Notes under the pieces: generated by a model
Told to the model about the DNA's origin: nothing
Database searches by the model: none
The model's input: the letters and a program-made list of their open reading frames with translations, nothing else
Part shown: one piece after another, positions 8,562 to 16,934 of the stretch
How the letters are laid out: the number at the start of each line of letters is the position of its first letter
Numbering within the stretch: position 1 is the stretch's first letter
Source of the DNA: RYN-230 sp963782185
Lineage (GTDB): Bacteria; Actinomycetota; Actinomycetes; Streptosporangiales; Streptosporangiaceae
NCBI GenBank assembly: GCA_963782185.1
Contig: CAWAJB010000019.1
Location: forward strand, 310,001 to 374,000
Reading direction: 5' to 3'
DNA: 64,000 nt
Program-made: the position numbers and the translations under genes

Positions 8562-10220
8562 ATGCCTGACTTCGACGTTGTCGTGCTCGGCGGGGGGACT
8601 TCCGGCAGCCTCATCGCCATCGAGGTGTCGCGGGCCGGCCGGTCCACGGCCTTGGTGGAGGCGGGCCTCGTCGGCGGCGAGGCACCGTACCTGGCCGACA
8701 TGGCCTCCAAGTCGCTGCTCCAGTCCGCCCGCCGCGGCGAGACCTGGGAGCACGCGGTCGCCCGCCGGGACGAGGTCGCCGGGCACCTCGACGACGCGGC
8801 CGCCGCGGCCCGGCTCGCCGAGGCCGGCGTCACCCTGATCCGCGGCACCGGCCGGATCACCGGGCCCGGCGCGGTCGAGGTCACCCCGCAGCCGGCCCGC
8901 AGCAGCCGCAACGGGCCGGTCCCCGCCGGGCCGGTGACCCTGCGCTACACCGACCTCGTCGTGTGCACCGGCAGCGAGCCGGTCGCGCCGCCGGTCGAGG
9001 GGCTGGCCGACGTGCCCGCATGGACCAGCGCGGAGGCGCTCACCTGCCCGGACCTGCCGCGGCGGCTCGTCGTGCTGGGCGCGGGCCCGGTCGGCTGCGA
9101 GCTCGCCCAGATCTACGCGGCGTTCGGCTCCCAGGTCACGCTGGTCGAATCGGAACCGCTCGTGCTTCCCGGCGAGGCGCAGTTCACCAGCGAGATCCTC
9201 GGCGACGCGCTGCGCCGGACCGGGGTGGACCTGCGGCTCGGGTCGGCCGTGGTCAAGGCGGAGACCACCGACGACGGGCTGGCGCTCGCGCTGGCCGACG
9301 GGACCAGGGTCGAGGCCGACCGGGTACTGCTGGCCAGTGGCCGGCGGCCCCGGCTGTCCGGGCTCGGGCTGGAGGAGCTCGGCATCTCCGCCGGACCCGG
9401 TGAGATGCTGCCGCTGGACGAGACGTGCCGGGTCGTGGCCAACGCTCCGGTGAAAAAGGCCCCCGGGGAAAGCACCCCGGGGAAAGCGGCGCCCGCGACC
9501 GGGAAGAAGCCCGGGCGGGTCTGGGCCGCGGGCGACGTGACCGCCATCGCCCCGTACACGCACACCGCGCGCTACCAGGCGCGGATCGTCGCGGCCAACC
9601 TGCTGGGCGGTACCCGGGCGGCCGACTACCGGGCCGTGCCGCGCACGGTGTACACCTCACCGTCGGTCTACACGGTGGGCATGTCCCCGTCGCTGGCCGC
9701 GGCCACCGGGGTCGACCTGATCACGGTCAGCTACGACCTGGCCGAGACGGCCCGGGCCCAGGTGGAGGACGACGACCGCGGCCGGGTCGAGCTGTACGCG
9801 GACGCCGGGGCGGGCGACGTCCTGGTCGGCGCGGCGGCGATCGGGCCCGACGCCGAGGAGTGGATGGGCGAGGTGACGCTGGCCATCCGGGCCAGGATCC
9901 CGCTGGGGGTCCTGGCCGACCTGGTGCATGCGTTCCCGACGTACGGCGAGGCGGTCGGGACCCCGTTGCGGGGCCTGGCTCAGCGGTCTGCCAGCGGGAC
10001 CGGCCCGGCCGGAGACGCCGGCGGGGCGGCCGGGCCAGAGCCGGGCGGGGCGGCGAGCGGGAACGCTGGGGCGGACGCGGGCAGGCCGGGCAGCCAGCCG
10101 GGCCGGACCCTGCTCGGGCAGGCCCGGGCCGCGTCTCCCGGGTCCGCACCGGGACAGGTCCCGGGGGCACTACCCTCAAGGAAACCGGCCGCGGCGCCGC
10201 GGCGGGAACCGGCCGGGTAA
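8562..10220 (+). CDS. Dihydrolipoamide-dehydrogenase-like flavoprotein lacking the CxxxxC disulfide
   Basis: A 552-residue FAD/NAD oxidoreductase of the disulfide-reductase family: FAD motif VVLGGGTSG (residues 8-15), NAD motif VVLGAGPVGCE (about 168-178), FAD motif VWAAGDVTAIAPY and the dimerisation domain HAFPTYGEAV. The active-site segment normally holding two cysteines reads GGEAPYLADMASKSLL, so the redox disulfide is missing. A further oddity is a Gly/Ala/Pro-rich tail of about 80 residues. The ATG at 8562 has a GGGGGAGGA ribosome site. It could be a quinone or NAD(P)H oxidase rather than a lipoamide enzyme. Confidence 0.85.
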   Translation: MPDFDVVVLGGGTSGSLIAIEVSRAGRSTALVEAGLVGGEAPYLADMASKSLLQSARRGETWEHAVARRDEVAGHLDDAAAAARLAEAGVTLIRGTGRITGPGAVEVTPQPARSSRNGPVPAGPVTLRYTDLVVCTGSEPVAPPVEGLADVPAWTSAEALTCPDLPRRLVVLGAGPVGCELAQIYAAFGSQVTLVESEPLVLPGEAQFTSEILGDALRRTGVDLRLGSAVVKAETTDDGLALALADGTRVEADRVLLASGRRPRLSGLGLEELGISAGPGEMLPLDETCRVVANAPVKKAPGESTPGKAAPATGKKPGRVWAAGDVTAIAPYTHTARYQARIVAANLLGGTRAADYRAVPRTVYTSPSVYTVGMSPSLAAATGVDLITVSYDLAETARAQVEDDDRGRVELYADAGAGDVLVGAAAIGPDAEEWMGEVTLAIRARIPLGVLADLVHAFPTYGEAVGTPLRGLAQRSASGTGPAGDAGGAAGPEPGGAASGNAGADAGRPGSQPGRTLLGQARAASPGSAPGQVPGALPSRKPAAAPRREPAG

Positions 10221-10257
10221 CCACCCGACCGCCACATAACACCTGAGGGGCGAGCTG

Positions 10258-10455
10258 ATGAGTGACATCAGCGGGGAATTCAACGAAGACCCCGAGGTAC
10301 CGACCGAAGACGCCCTGGAGCAGCACCAGCCCCTGCCCGGAGACGACGAGGCCGGGGAGCCGGAAGGCTTCGAGTTGCCCGACGAGGCGAACGAGGCCGA
10401 CGTGGCCGAGCAGCATCAGGAAGTGAGGGTTGACGACGAGGACGCGCACCGCTGA
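10258..10455 (+). CDS. Small acidic protein of unknown function
   Basis: A 65-residue, very acidic protein (about a third Asp/Glu) ending EADVAEQHQEVRVDDEDAHR. Short acidic proteins with an EADVAEQ-type C-terminal motif are common in actinobacteria and uncharacterised. It follows the flavoprotein gene by 37 bp with a GAGGGGCGAGCTG ribosome site just before the ATG. It may be cotranscribed with it. Confidence 0.7.
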   Translation: MSDISGEFNEDPEVPTEDALEQHQPLPGDDEAGEPEGFELPDEANEADVAEQHQEVRVDDEDAHR

Positions 10456-10587
10456 CCGGCGCGCCGCCGGATCTGGCTGACGTGGCACCCGGGTCACCCT
10501 CGGTTACCCCCTTCCCGGGTGACGAGCGGTCGTAGGATGGCGTGCATCGGGCGGAATTGCCGCCCGACTGACGCAATGGAGAGTCTC

Positions 10588-11208
10588 GTGACAGCAACAC
10601 CGCAGGCCCGTACGGCCGGTACGCGGCTGCCGAGGCAAGCCAGGCGTCGGCAGCTACTGGGGGCTGCCCAGGAAGTCTTCGTCGCGCAGGGCTACCACGC
10701 GGCGGCCATGGACGAGATCGCCGAACGGGCCGGGGTCAGCAAGCCCGTGCTCTACCAGCACTTCCCGGGCAAGCTGGACCTGTACCTGGCCCTGCTGGAC
10801 GAGAGCGTCGAGGCGCTGACCGGCACTATCCGTGACGCGCTGGCCTCCACCAGCGACAACAAGCAGCGGGTCAGCGCCACCTTCCAGGCCTTCTTCGACT
10901 TCGTGGCCAGCACCGGCGAGGCGTTCCGCCTGGTCTTCGAGTCCGACCTGCGCAACGAGCCCGCGGTGCGGGACCGGCTCGACGCGACCATCCGCGTGCA
11001 CGCGGACATGATCAGCGAGTTCATCCGCGAGGACGCGGGGCTGGGCGACGACGAGGCCAACCTGCTCGGCATCGGCCTGGTCGGGATGGCCCAGATCAGC
11101 GCCACCTACTGGCTGGGCACCGACCGCGCCATCCCCAAGGACGCCGCGGAGCAGCTCATGGCCCGGCTGGCCTGGCGCGGCATCAGTGGCTGGCCGCGCA
11201 CCATCTGA
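10588..11208 (+). CDS. TetR-family regulator
   Basis: A 206-residue TetR regulator with the DNA-binding helix-turn-helix at residues 15-60 (LGAAQEVFVAQGYHAAAMDEIAERAGVSKPVLYQHF in two parts) and an all-helical ligand domain (FQAFFDFVASTGEAFRLVFESDLRNEP). The GTG at 10588 is preceded by GGAGAG at 6 nt, so I prefer it to the ATG at 10576. The DUF3107 gene follows at 62 bp in the same direction, an arrangement common in actinobacteria. The ligand is unknown. Confidence 0.85.
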   Translation: MTATPQARTAGTRLPRQARRRQLLGAAQEVFVAQGYHAAAMDEIAERAGVSKPVLYQHFPGKLDLYLALLDESVEALTGTIRDALASTSDNKQRVSATFQAFFDFVASTGEAFRLVFESDLRNEPAVRDRLDATIRVHADMISEFIREDAGLGDDEANLLGIGLVGMAQISATYWLGTDRAIPKDAAEQLMARLAWRGISGWPRTI

Positions 11209-11246
11209 ACCATTCCCTCCCGCGACGGCCTGCCGCCGCTGTCCAA

Positions 11247-12353
11247 TTACTGTCCGAGTTCAGGAGCGCCGTGGAAGTCAAGATCGGGATTCAGTCCATC
11301 CCGCGTGAAATCATCGTGGAGACCAACGTCTCCGCCGGGGAACTGGAGCAGGCCCTGACCCAGGCCATGACCTCCGAGGACGGCGGCCTGTTCGTGCTGC
11401 CCGACGACAAGGGCGGCAAGTTCCTGGTCCCGGCCAGCAAGATCGCCTACGTCGAGTTGTCGGACGTCGAGCAGCACCGGGTGGGTTTCGCCCGCCACTG
11501 AGGCGTGCCCGGCCTGGCGGCGCGGATAAGCTCGCGGCCCGGTTGAGCCGGCGGTCGCGGATAAGCTCGCCAGGCCGAGTGACGACATTCTCTGGGCGTG
11601 CGCATCGGTGATGCTGGCCAGCATCCGCCCGATGTCGCCGAGCTGGCCCGCGGGAGCGGGTCCTTCCTCCCCGGGGACGGCGGGACCGGCTTCTGCGGTG
11701 ACCGCGGGAGCCGGGCTGGCCCCGGCCAGCAGGCCGGCCAGCGAACGCCGGTCCGCGACGACCCGGTACGCCTGGGCGAGCGCCTCCCCGACCAGGCGCC
11801 GGGCCCACAGCGCGAGCCGCCCCGCCAGGTGCGGGTTGGTCACGATCGCCGCGCGGACCCGGGCGATCACGAACTCCGAGTGCCCCGTGTCGGCCAGGAC
11901 CCGCAGCACGAGATCGCGGGTCTGCGGGTCGACCAGTTCCGCCACCGCCCGGTAGAAGTCCGCCGCGATCCCATCCCCCACGTAGGCCTTGACCAGGCCC
12001 TCGAGCCAGTCAGCCGGGGCGGTGCGGGCGTGGAAGGCATCCAGCGCCGGGGCGAACGGCAGCATCGCCTGCTCCGGCTGGGCGCCCAGCGCCGACAGCT
12101 GCTCGCACAGCAGCCGGAAGTGGCCGAACTCGGCGGCCGCCATCCCGGCCAGGGCGGCCTTGTCGGCGAGCGAGGGGGCGAGCGCCGCGTCCTCGGTCAG
12201 CCGGAAGTAGGCGTCCAGTTCCGCGTAGGCCAGCAGGCCCAGCAGGTCGATGATCCCCTCATCGGAGGTCCCCCTCTGCGGGCCTGGCCCACCGCCGCGG
12301 CGCGGCCCGCCGGGCTCGCGGGACGCATCGTCGCGCCGCTGTGCTTCGGTCAC
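11247..12353 (-). CDS. Ferritin-like (MiaE-like) diiron protein with antisense C-terminal extension
   Basis: The conserved part (about residues 1-255 of 368) is a four-helix ferritin-like domain with carboxylate/His ligands: YAELDAYFRL, AAAEFGHFRLL (ExxH), YVGDGIAADFYRAV and DTGHSEFVI. The family is related to tRNA hydroxylase MiaE, though its substrate in actinobacteria is unknown. Such proteins usually end near RMSSLGL. Here the frame continues about 110 residues, antisense to and in exact codon register with DUF3107, so the extension is probably not selected. The GTG at 12353 has a TACGCT -10-like element 6 nt upstream, suggesting a leaderless start. Confidence 0.75.
   Translation of the reverse strand: MTEAQRRDDASREPGGPRRGGGPGPQRGTSDEGIIDLLGLLAYAELDAYFRLTEDAALAPSLADKAALAGMAAAEFGHFRLLCEQLSALGAQPEQAMLPFAPALDAFHARTAPADWLEGLVKAYVGDGIAADFYRAVAELVDPQTRDLVLRVLADTGHSEFVIARVRAAIVTNPHLAGRLALWARRLVGEALAQAYRVVADRRSLAGLLAGASPAPAVTAEAGPAVPGEEGPAPAGQLGDIGRMLASITDAHAQRMSSLGLASLSATAGSTGPRAYPRRQAGHASVAGETHPVLLDVRQLDVGDLAGRDQELAALVVGQHEQAAVLGGHGLGQGLLQFPGGDVGLHDDFTRDGLNPDLDFHGAPELGQ
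11271..11501 (+). CDS. DUF3107 protein
   Basis: A 76-residue protein matching DUF3107: MEVKIGIQSIPREIIVETN, then LEQALTQAM and FLVPASKIAYVEL. It is a small beta-rich protein conserved across actinobacteria with no established function. It starts with GTG behind CAGGAG. The reading frame of the ferritin-like gene on the other strand runs through the whole of this gene. Confidence 0.88.
   Translation: MEVKIGIQSIPREIIVETNVSAGELEQALTQAMTSEDGGLFVLPDDKGGKFLVPASKIAYVELSDVEQHRVGFARH
11521..11570. repeat. 15-bp direct repeat at the convergent gene boundary
   Basis: CGCGGATAAGCTCGC occurs at 11521-11535 and again at 11556-11570, a 35-bp period. It lies where the conserved part of the ferritin-like protein should end. 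The duplication may be connected with the loss of that gene's stop codon (inference). Confidence 0.7.
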
Positions 12354-12420
12354 CCGCGAAGCGTAACAACCGTGGCACCGCGAGTTGGTTGACCCGCAGG
12401 CCAGGACACATTGGTACACT

Positions 12421-12692
12421 GCGAGTCAGAACTTGGGATGGAATGCGGCAACCTCCTGCCGTGTTCCCCTAGCAGTAGGGCTCGTGGCCAGCCGTCGCGT
12501 GAACGCGACGGCGATGGCAGGACACGGCGTTGGCAGGACCCAGCGGCGAGACCGCCAGAGCAGGGCTGGCCGGATGCCTTACTGCGCTGGCGGGCGAGGC
12601 CCGCCGGTGGAGCCGATAGCCAGGTCCGCAGTGGCAGGGATACGCGATGAGGGCGTGCCCAGACAGCGGGCCACTGATGGAAGCTGATTCAA
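12421..12692 (+). promoter_or_regulatory. Structured leader upstream of the DEAD-box helicase
   Basis: This stretch of about 270 nt has no convincing gene but many hairpins: CGGCA/TGCCG (12446-12461), CCCTA-GCAG-TAGGG (12467-12480), a 10-bp stem GCCGTCGCGT/ACGCGACGGC (12491-12512), GGCG-AGAC-CGCC (12545-12556) and GGCGGGC-GAG-GCCCGCC (12589-12605). The last is enclosed by ACTGCG/CGCAGT (12581-12586 with 12627-12632). TACACT at 12415-12420 is a possible -10. An autoregulatory 5' leader, as known for other RNA helicase genes, or a small RNA is likely. Confidence 0.5.
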
Positions 12693-14276
12693 CTGACAAC
12701 CACACTGACCTCGTCCGTAGCAGAACCGCCGGCCGACGACAATCCGGCAGCAGATTCTCCGGACGCACCGCAAACATTCCGTGACCTTGGCGTTGATGAG
12801 CAGATCTGCGCGGCCCTGGAGGTCGCCGGCATCACCACGCCGTTCCCCATCCAGAGCCTGGCCCTGCCCATCGGGCTGAGCGGGCACGACATCATCGGCC
12901 AGGCCCGCACCGGCACCGGCAAGACGCTCGCGTTCGGCGTCCCGCTGCTGCAGCAGGTGGCGCAGGCCCCGGCCACCAAGCCTTCCGCACCCGTGTCCCT
13001 GGTCGTGGTGCCGACCCGCGAACTCGCGGGCCAGGTCGCCGAGGACCTGCGCGTGGCCGGCAGGCTCGGGGCCGCACGGGTCGTGACCGTCTATGGCGGC
13101 CGAGCCTACGAGCCCCAGATCGACGCGCTGCGCGCCACGGTGGACATCGTGGTCGGGACCCCCGGGCGGCTGCTCGACCTGGCCGGGCAGCGGCACCTGG
13201 ACCTGTCCGCCGTGCGCGCCCTGGTCCTGGACGAGGCCGACAAGATGCTGGACCTCGGGTTCCTGCCCGACGTCGAGCGGATCCTGGAGCTCATACCGAC
13301 CTCCCGGCAGACCATGCTGTTCTCGGCCACCATGCCGGGCGACGTGGTCCAGCTGGCCCGGCGGCACCTGCGCCAGCCGCTGCACGTCCGCGCCAACCAC
13401 GGCGACGAGCCGGACCTGGTTCCGCTGACCGTGCAGCATGTGTTCCGCGCGCACCAGATGGACAAGATCGAGATGCTGGCCCGCATCCTGCAGGCCAACG
13501 GCCGGGGCCTGAGCATGGTGTTCTGCCGGACCAAGCGGTCCGCGGACCAGGTGGCCGAGGCGCTGACCACCCGCGGCTTCGCGGCCGCGGCGGTGCACGG
13601 CGACCTGGGCCAGGGCCAGCGGGAACGGGCCATGCGCGCGTTCCGCAACGGGAAGATCGACGTGCTGGTGGCCACCGACGTCGCCTCCCGGGGGCTGGAC
13701 GTGGACGACGTCACGCACGTGATCAACTACGAGTGCCCGGAAGACGACAAGGCTTACCTGCACCGCACCGGGCGCACCGGCCGGGCCGGCCGGGACGGTA
13801 TCGCCGTCACGTTCGTGGACTGGCGTGACATGCCGCGCTGGAAGCTCATCAACGAGGCCCTCGGCATGGGCATCCCGGAACCACCGGAGACCTACTCCAC
13901 CTCGGAGCACCTGTTCGAGGCGCTGGACATCCCGGCTGGCGTGACCGGCAGCCTGCCCCGCGCCGAGCGGGGCCGGGCCGGCATCGAGGCCGAGGAACTC
14001 GAGGACATCGGCGAGACCGGGAAGGCCCGCTCGCCGCGGCGGCCCGCCCGCGGCAGCGACCAGGGATCCCGCACGGACCAGAGATCCCGCACCGATCAGC
14101 CGCGCAAGACCCGCGTCCGCAAGCGCACCCGGGCCGGCGTGACGGTGCGCGGCACCGAGACGGCCAAGCCGGACCAGGCGCCCGCGGCCAAGGCCGAGGG
14201 ATCCGGGGAGCAGAGCCAGCCCCGCCGGCGGCGGCGCCGCTCGGGCCGCGGCCGGAAGGGCAGCACGGCCAGTTAG
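12693..14276 (+). CDS. DEAD-box RNA helicase
   Basis: An ATP-dependent RNA helicase of about 527 residues. The motifs are in order: Q-motif FPIQSLALPI, Walker A ARTGTGKT, PTRELAGQ, DEADKMLDLGF, FSATMP, and the C-terminal VATDVASRGLDV and HRTGRTGRAGRDG. A basic tail ends RRRRRRSGRGRKG. The frame is open back to 12678, but it has no ATG, GTG or TTG before the Q-motif. CTG 12693 (GGAAG 9 nt upstream) or CTG 12684 are the only reasonable starts. An out-of-frame ATG at 12677 would need a frameshift. Confidence 0.88.
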   Translation: MTTTLTSSVAEPPADDNPAADSPDAPQTFRDLGVDEQICAALEVAGITTPFPIQSLALPIGLSGHDIIGQARTGTGKTLAFGVPLLQQVAQAPATKPSAPVSLVVVPTRELAGQVAEDLRVAGRLGAARVVTVYGGRAYEPQIDALRATVDIVVGTPGRLLDLAGQRHLDLSAVRALVLDEADKMLDLGFLPDVERILELIPTSRQTMLFSATMPGDVVQLARRHLRQPLHVRANHGDEPDLVPLTVQHVFRAHQMDKIEMLARILQANGRGLSMVFCRTKRSADQVAEALTTRGFAAAAVHGDLGQGQRERAMRAFRNGKIDVLVATDVASRGLDVDDVTHVINYECPEDDKAYLHRTGRTGRAGRDGIAVTFVDWRDMPRWKLINEALGMGIPEPPETYSTSEHLFEALDIPAGVTGSLPRAERGRAGIEAEELEDIGETGKARSPRRPARGSDQGSRTDQRSRTDQPRKTRVRKRTRAGVTVRGTETAKPDQAPAAKAEGSGEQSQPRRRRRRSGRGRKGSTAS

Positions 14277-14344
14277 CTGGTTCCGGCTGACTTCCAGCAA
14301 TCGTCAAGGCTTAGCCGGACCGTCCCTGGGTAGGCTGGCCGCCT

Positions 14345-15383
14345 GTGAGTACACCAAATGCCGTGCAATTGCCCTCCGGGGTGCGGCGGCTGACCATCGA
14401 GACCGGGCGCGGCAGGTTCGCGGCGCTCGAAGCGCTCCCGCCCAGCGGGGTACGCGAGCGGCAGCCTGCCCTGCTCGTGCCGGGCTATACCGGGAGCAAA
14501 GAGGACTTCCTGCTCATCCTGGAGGCCCTGGCGGCCGCCGGGCGCCAGGTGGTCGCGATCGACATGCGCGGCCAGTTCGAGACTCCCGGCGCGGACGACC
14601 CCGCTGGGTACCAGCTGGGTGCGCTGGCCGCCGACGTGGCCATGATCGCCGACTGGCTCGGCGAAGGACACGACGGCCCGCCCGGTGTTTCCGGCCCGCC
14701 CGGTGTTTCCGGCCCGCCCGGTGTTTCCGGCCCGCCCGGTGTTTCCGGCCCGCCCGGTGTTCCGGCCCTCCGGTCTTTCCGGCTCCTCCGGCGGCCGGGG
14801 AATCCACCTGCTCGGCCACTCCCTCGGCGGGCTGGTGACCCGCGAGGTGCTGCTGGCCGGGGCGGCGCGGATCAGCTCGCTCACCCTGATGAGTTCCGGC
14901 CCAGGGGCGCTGACCGGCCCGCGAGCCCAGATACTGCAGGATCTGCTGGACGAGCTGGACGGCACCGGCCCCGGGGGGCTGGGCGCGGAAATCGAGCGCA
15001 TCTGGCAGACCCGGATGGAGCCGGAAGCCACGGCGGGCGGCGTTCCCCCGGCGATCATCGACTTTCTGCGTACCCGGCTGCTCAGCAGCTCCCCCACCGG
15101 GCTGCAAGCCATGGCCCAGACCCTGCTCACCTGCCCGGACCGCACCAGGAGCCTGGCCCGGCAGGACGCGGTCCCGGTCCTGGTCCTCTACGGCGAGAAC
15201 GACGACGCCTGGGAACCGGCCGCCCAGGAGGACATGGCGGCCCGGCTGCGCGCCCAGCGGATCTGCATCCCGGCCGCCGCACACTCCCCCGCGGTGGAGG
15301 CCCCGGAGACGACGGCGAGCACGCTGACCAGCTTCTGGAACGCGACCGAGTGCCGCCGGGCCCGCCCGTCCCGGTCGGCCTAG
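14345..15383 (+). pseudogene. Alpha/beta hydrolase interrupted at an 18-bp tandem repeat
   Basis: The first part (LLVPGYTGSKEDFLLILEAL, VVAIDMRGQFETPG) is in the frame of the GTG at 14345. The second part (GIHLLGHSLGGLVTREVLL with the GHSLGG nucleophile elbow, and PVLVLYGENDDAWEP with the acid) is in another frame. Between them lies an 18-bp tandem array encoding GPPGVS. Units 5 and 6 are 17 bp each; restoring both joins the two halves exactly. The gene may be inactive or switchable by repeat slippage. The lipase/esterase substrate is unknown. Confidence 0.8.
14675..14780 (+). repeat. 18-bp tandem repeat (4 full units + two 17-bp units)
   Basis: The unit GGCCCGCCCGGTGTTTCC is repeated exactly at 14675-14692, 14693-14710, 14711-14728 and 14729-14746. 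Unit 5 (14747-14763) has lost one T of the TTT run. Unit 6 (14764-14780) is diverged and also 17 bp. The array lies inside the hydrolase gene and causes its net -2 frame change. Confidence 0.95.
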
Positions 15384-15399
15384 AGCCGGGCGGTCAGGC

Positions 15400-16272
15400 T
15401 CACTCTGCTGTTTCGCCCAGTCCATCCCAGGGCCGGCGGGCGGGGGTGGCAGCCGAGCCTTCCGGGCACACCGAACGGAAGTCGCACCAGCCACAGCCCG
15501 GCCCAGGGCTGGGCGGGAACACCTCGTCCTGGCCTCCAGGCGCCAGCCCGTCCCGGTAGCGCTCGTCGGCCGCCGCGCACTCGGCGGCGATGTCCTCGGC
15601 CCGGCCCACGTGCCGGTCCAGCGTGGCGGGGGTGTGCTCCCAGGCGTGCACGGTCCCGGCCGGCAGGTGATGCAGCTCCACCCGGTGGCAGGGCCGTCGC
15701 AGCACCCGGCCGGCCGCGACCGCGTACAGCGCCAGCGGCAGCGAGGCCCGGGCGTCGTCGGTGCTCAGCGGCCGGCGGCCGGTCTTGTAGTCCACCACGA
15801 CCAGTTCGCGGCCGGCCGCGGCGGACCGCCGGTCGTCCAGCCGGTCGATCCGGCCGGAGAACGTGATCCGGTCCGTCCGGGCGCCCACCGTCCGCTCCAC
15901 CCCGGCCGGCTCGTCGGCCGGGTCCAGCGCGGCGACGTACGTCTCGACCATGCCGCGGGCACGGTCCCGCGCGGCCGCGGATTGCGCGTCACTGGCGAAC
16001 CCCTCGTTGATCCAGCCCCGGTCCAGTAACCCGCCGGCGGCGGGCACGGTCCGCTGGGCCTGCGGCAGCCGCCACCAGCTGGCCAGCGCGTTGTGCACGC
16101 TGGCACCGAGGCTGTTGTGCGCCCAGGGCGGTCCCTTGCGCGGGGCAGGCCGGTCCAGGTAGCTCATCCGGTACAGCCGCCGGCAGCCCAGCCACGTACT
16201 CAGCCGGGTCGGGGTGCACGCGTACAGGCGGCGGGGCATCCCGTCCAGCCCGAGCTGCTCTTCGCTGCGCAT
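15400..16272 (-). CDS. RecB-like PD-(D/E)XK nuclease with a probable Fe-S cluster
   Basis: A 290-residue protein with the nuclease core: GRIDRLDDR supplies the Asp and VVDYKTGR the (D/E)XK lysine, with a following helix around ASLPLALYAV. Four cysteines, one near residue 30 (LGCRRLY) and three in GCGWCDFRSVC near the C-terminus, are spaced as in the 4Fe-4S pin of AddB- and Cas4-like nucleases. It is a stand-alone actinobacterial RecB-family exonuclease, probably acting in DNA repair. It precedes nothing obvious in repair; the MBL gene lies 4 bp upstream in the same direction. Confidence 0.85.
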   Translation of the reverse strand: MRSEEQLGLDGMPRRLYACTPTRLSTWLGCRRLYRMSYLDRPAPRKGPPWAHNSLGASVHNALASWWRLPQAQRTVPAAGGLLDRGWINEGFASDAQSAAARDRARGMVETYVAALDPADEPAGVERTVGARTDRITFSGRIDRLDDRRSAAAGRELVVVDYKTGRRPLSTDDARASLPLALYAVAAGRVLRRPCHRVELHHLPAGTVHAWEHTPATLDRHVGRAEDIAAECAAADERYRDGLAPGGQDEVFPPSPGPGCGWCDFRSVCPEGSAATPARRPWDGLGETAE

Positions 16273-16276
16273 CTGG

Positions 16277-16918
16277 TCAGTCCGGGTCCGCGGGCAGCCG
16301 AACCGGGCCCGGGCCTGCGGTCACCCACGAGTCGAAGCGCTTCTGGGCGGCTGACACAGTGGTCTCCTCCCCGTGCCCGGGCAGGACCCGGGTCGGCCCG
16401 GGCAGGGTCAGCAGGTGCTCGCCGATCGCGCTGAGCTGGGCGGGGAAGTCCGGGTAGTCGCCATCGTGCGGAACCGGGCCGCTGGCGACCAGAGCATCAC
16501 CCGCGAACACCGCTTCGAGCTCCTCGCTGTAGAGGCAGACCGAGCCGGGGCTGTGCCCGGGGGCGTGGATCACCTCCAGCGAGGCGTCCGCGACCTCGAA
16601 GATCCCCCCGTCCTCCATCTCGATTTCCGGGTCCCCGCCACGATGTGACTCCCGCCACAGCAGCCGGTCCCCGGGATGCAGAGCGACCTGGGTCTCGTCA
16701 CGCGACGCCACCCCGGGCGCGGCCGCGACGTGCGCGGCGTGCCCGTGGGTGCAGATGACGGCGAGGATCTCCCGGTCGCCCACGGCCGCCAGCACCGCCT
16801 TGGCGTCCCGGCCCGGGTCTACCACGATGACCTCGTTGTCGTCGCCCACGATCCAGGCGTTGCCGTCGGGTTCGCCCGCGTCTCCCGGTGACGCCACCCG
16901 CTCTATCCGCGCCTCCAT
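16277..16918 (-). CDS. MBL-fold hydrolase, glyoxalase-II-like, with altered metal motif
   Basis: A 213-residue metallo-beta-lactamase fold protein of the glyoxalase II-like group. Recognisable elements are EVIVVDPGRD, HAPGHSPGSVCLY, FAGDAL and LPGHGEET. The canonical HxHxDH motif reads THGHAAHV, with Ala in place of the Asp that normally ligates the second metal. The other metal ligands remain. Activity may be reduced, mononuclear or different. The RecB-like nuclease gene begins 4 bp downstream, so the two are probably cotranscribed. Confidence 0.85.
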   Translation of the reverse strand: MEARIERVASPGDAGEPDGNAWIVGDDNEVIVVDPGRDAKAVLAAVGDREILAVICTHGHAAHVAAAPGVASRDETQVALHPGDRLLWRESHRGGDPEIEMEDGGIFEVADASLEVIHAPGHSPGSVCLYSEELEAVFAGDALVASGPVPHDGDYPDFPAQLSAIGEHLLTLPGPTRVLPGHGEETTVSAAQKRFDSWVTAGPGPVRLPADPD

Positions 16919-16934
16919 GCCCGGCCTTCCTTCC

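Noticed and set aside
12579..14300. Long minus-strand open frame opposite the helicase
   Set aside because: It mirrors the codon structure of the helicase, is Gly/His/Arg-rich with no recognisable motif, and reflects GC-biased third positions.
14675..14780. CRISPR-like regular repeats
   Set aside because: Units are directly adjacent without spacers and lie inside a coding frame; this is a minisatellite. The same applies to the arrays in mshB, the S9 peptidase gene and uppP1.
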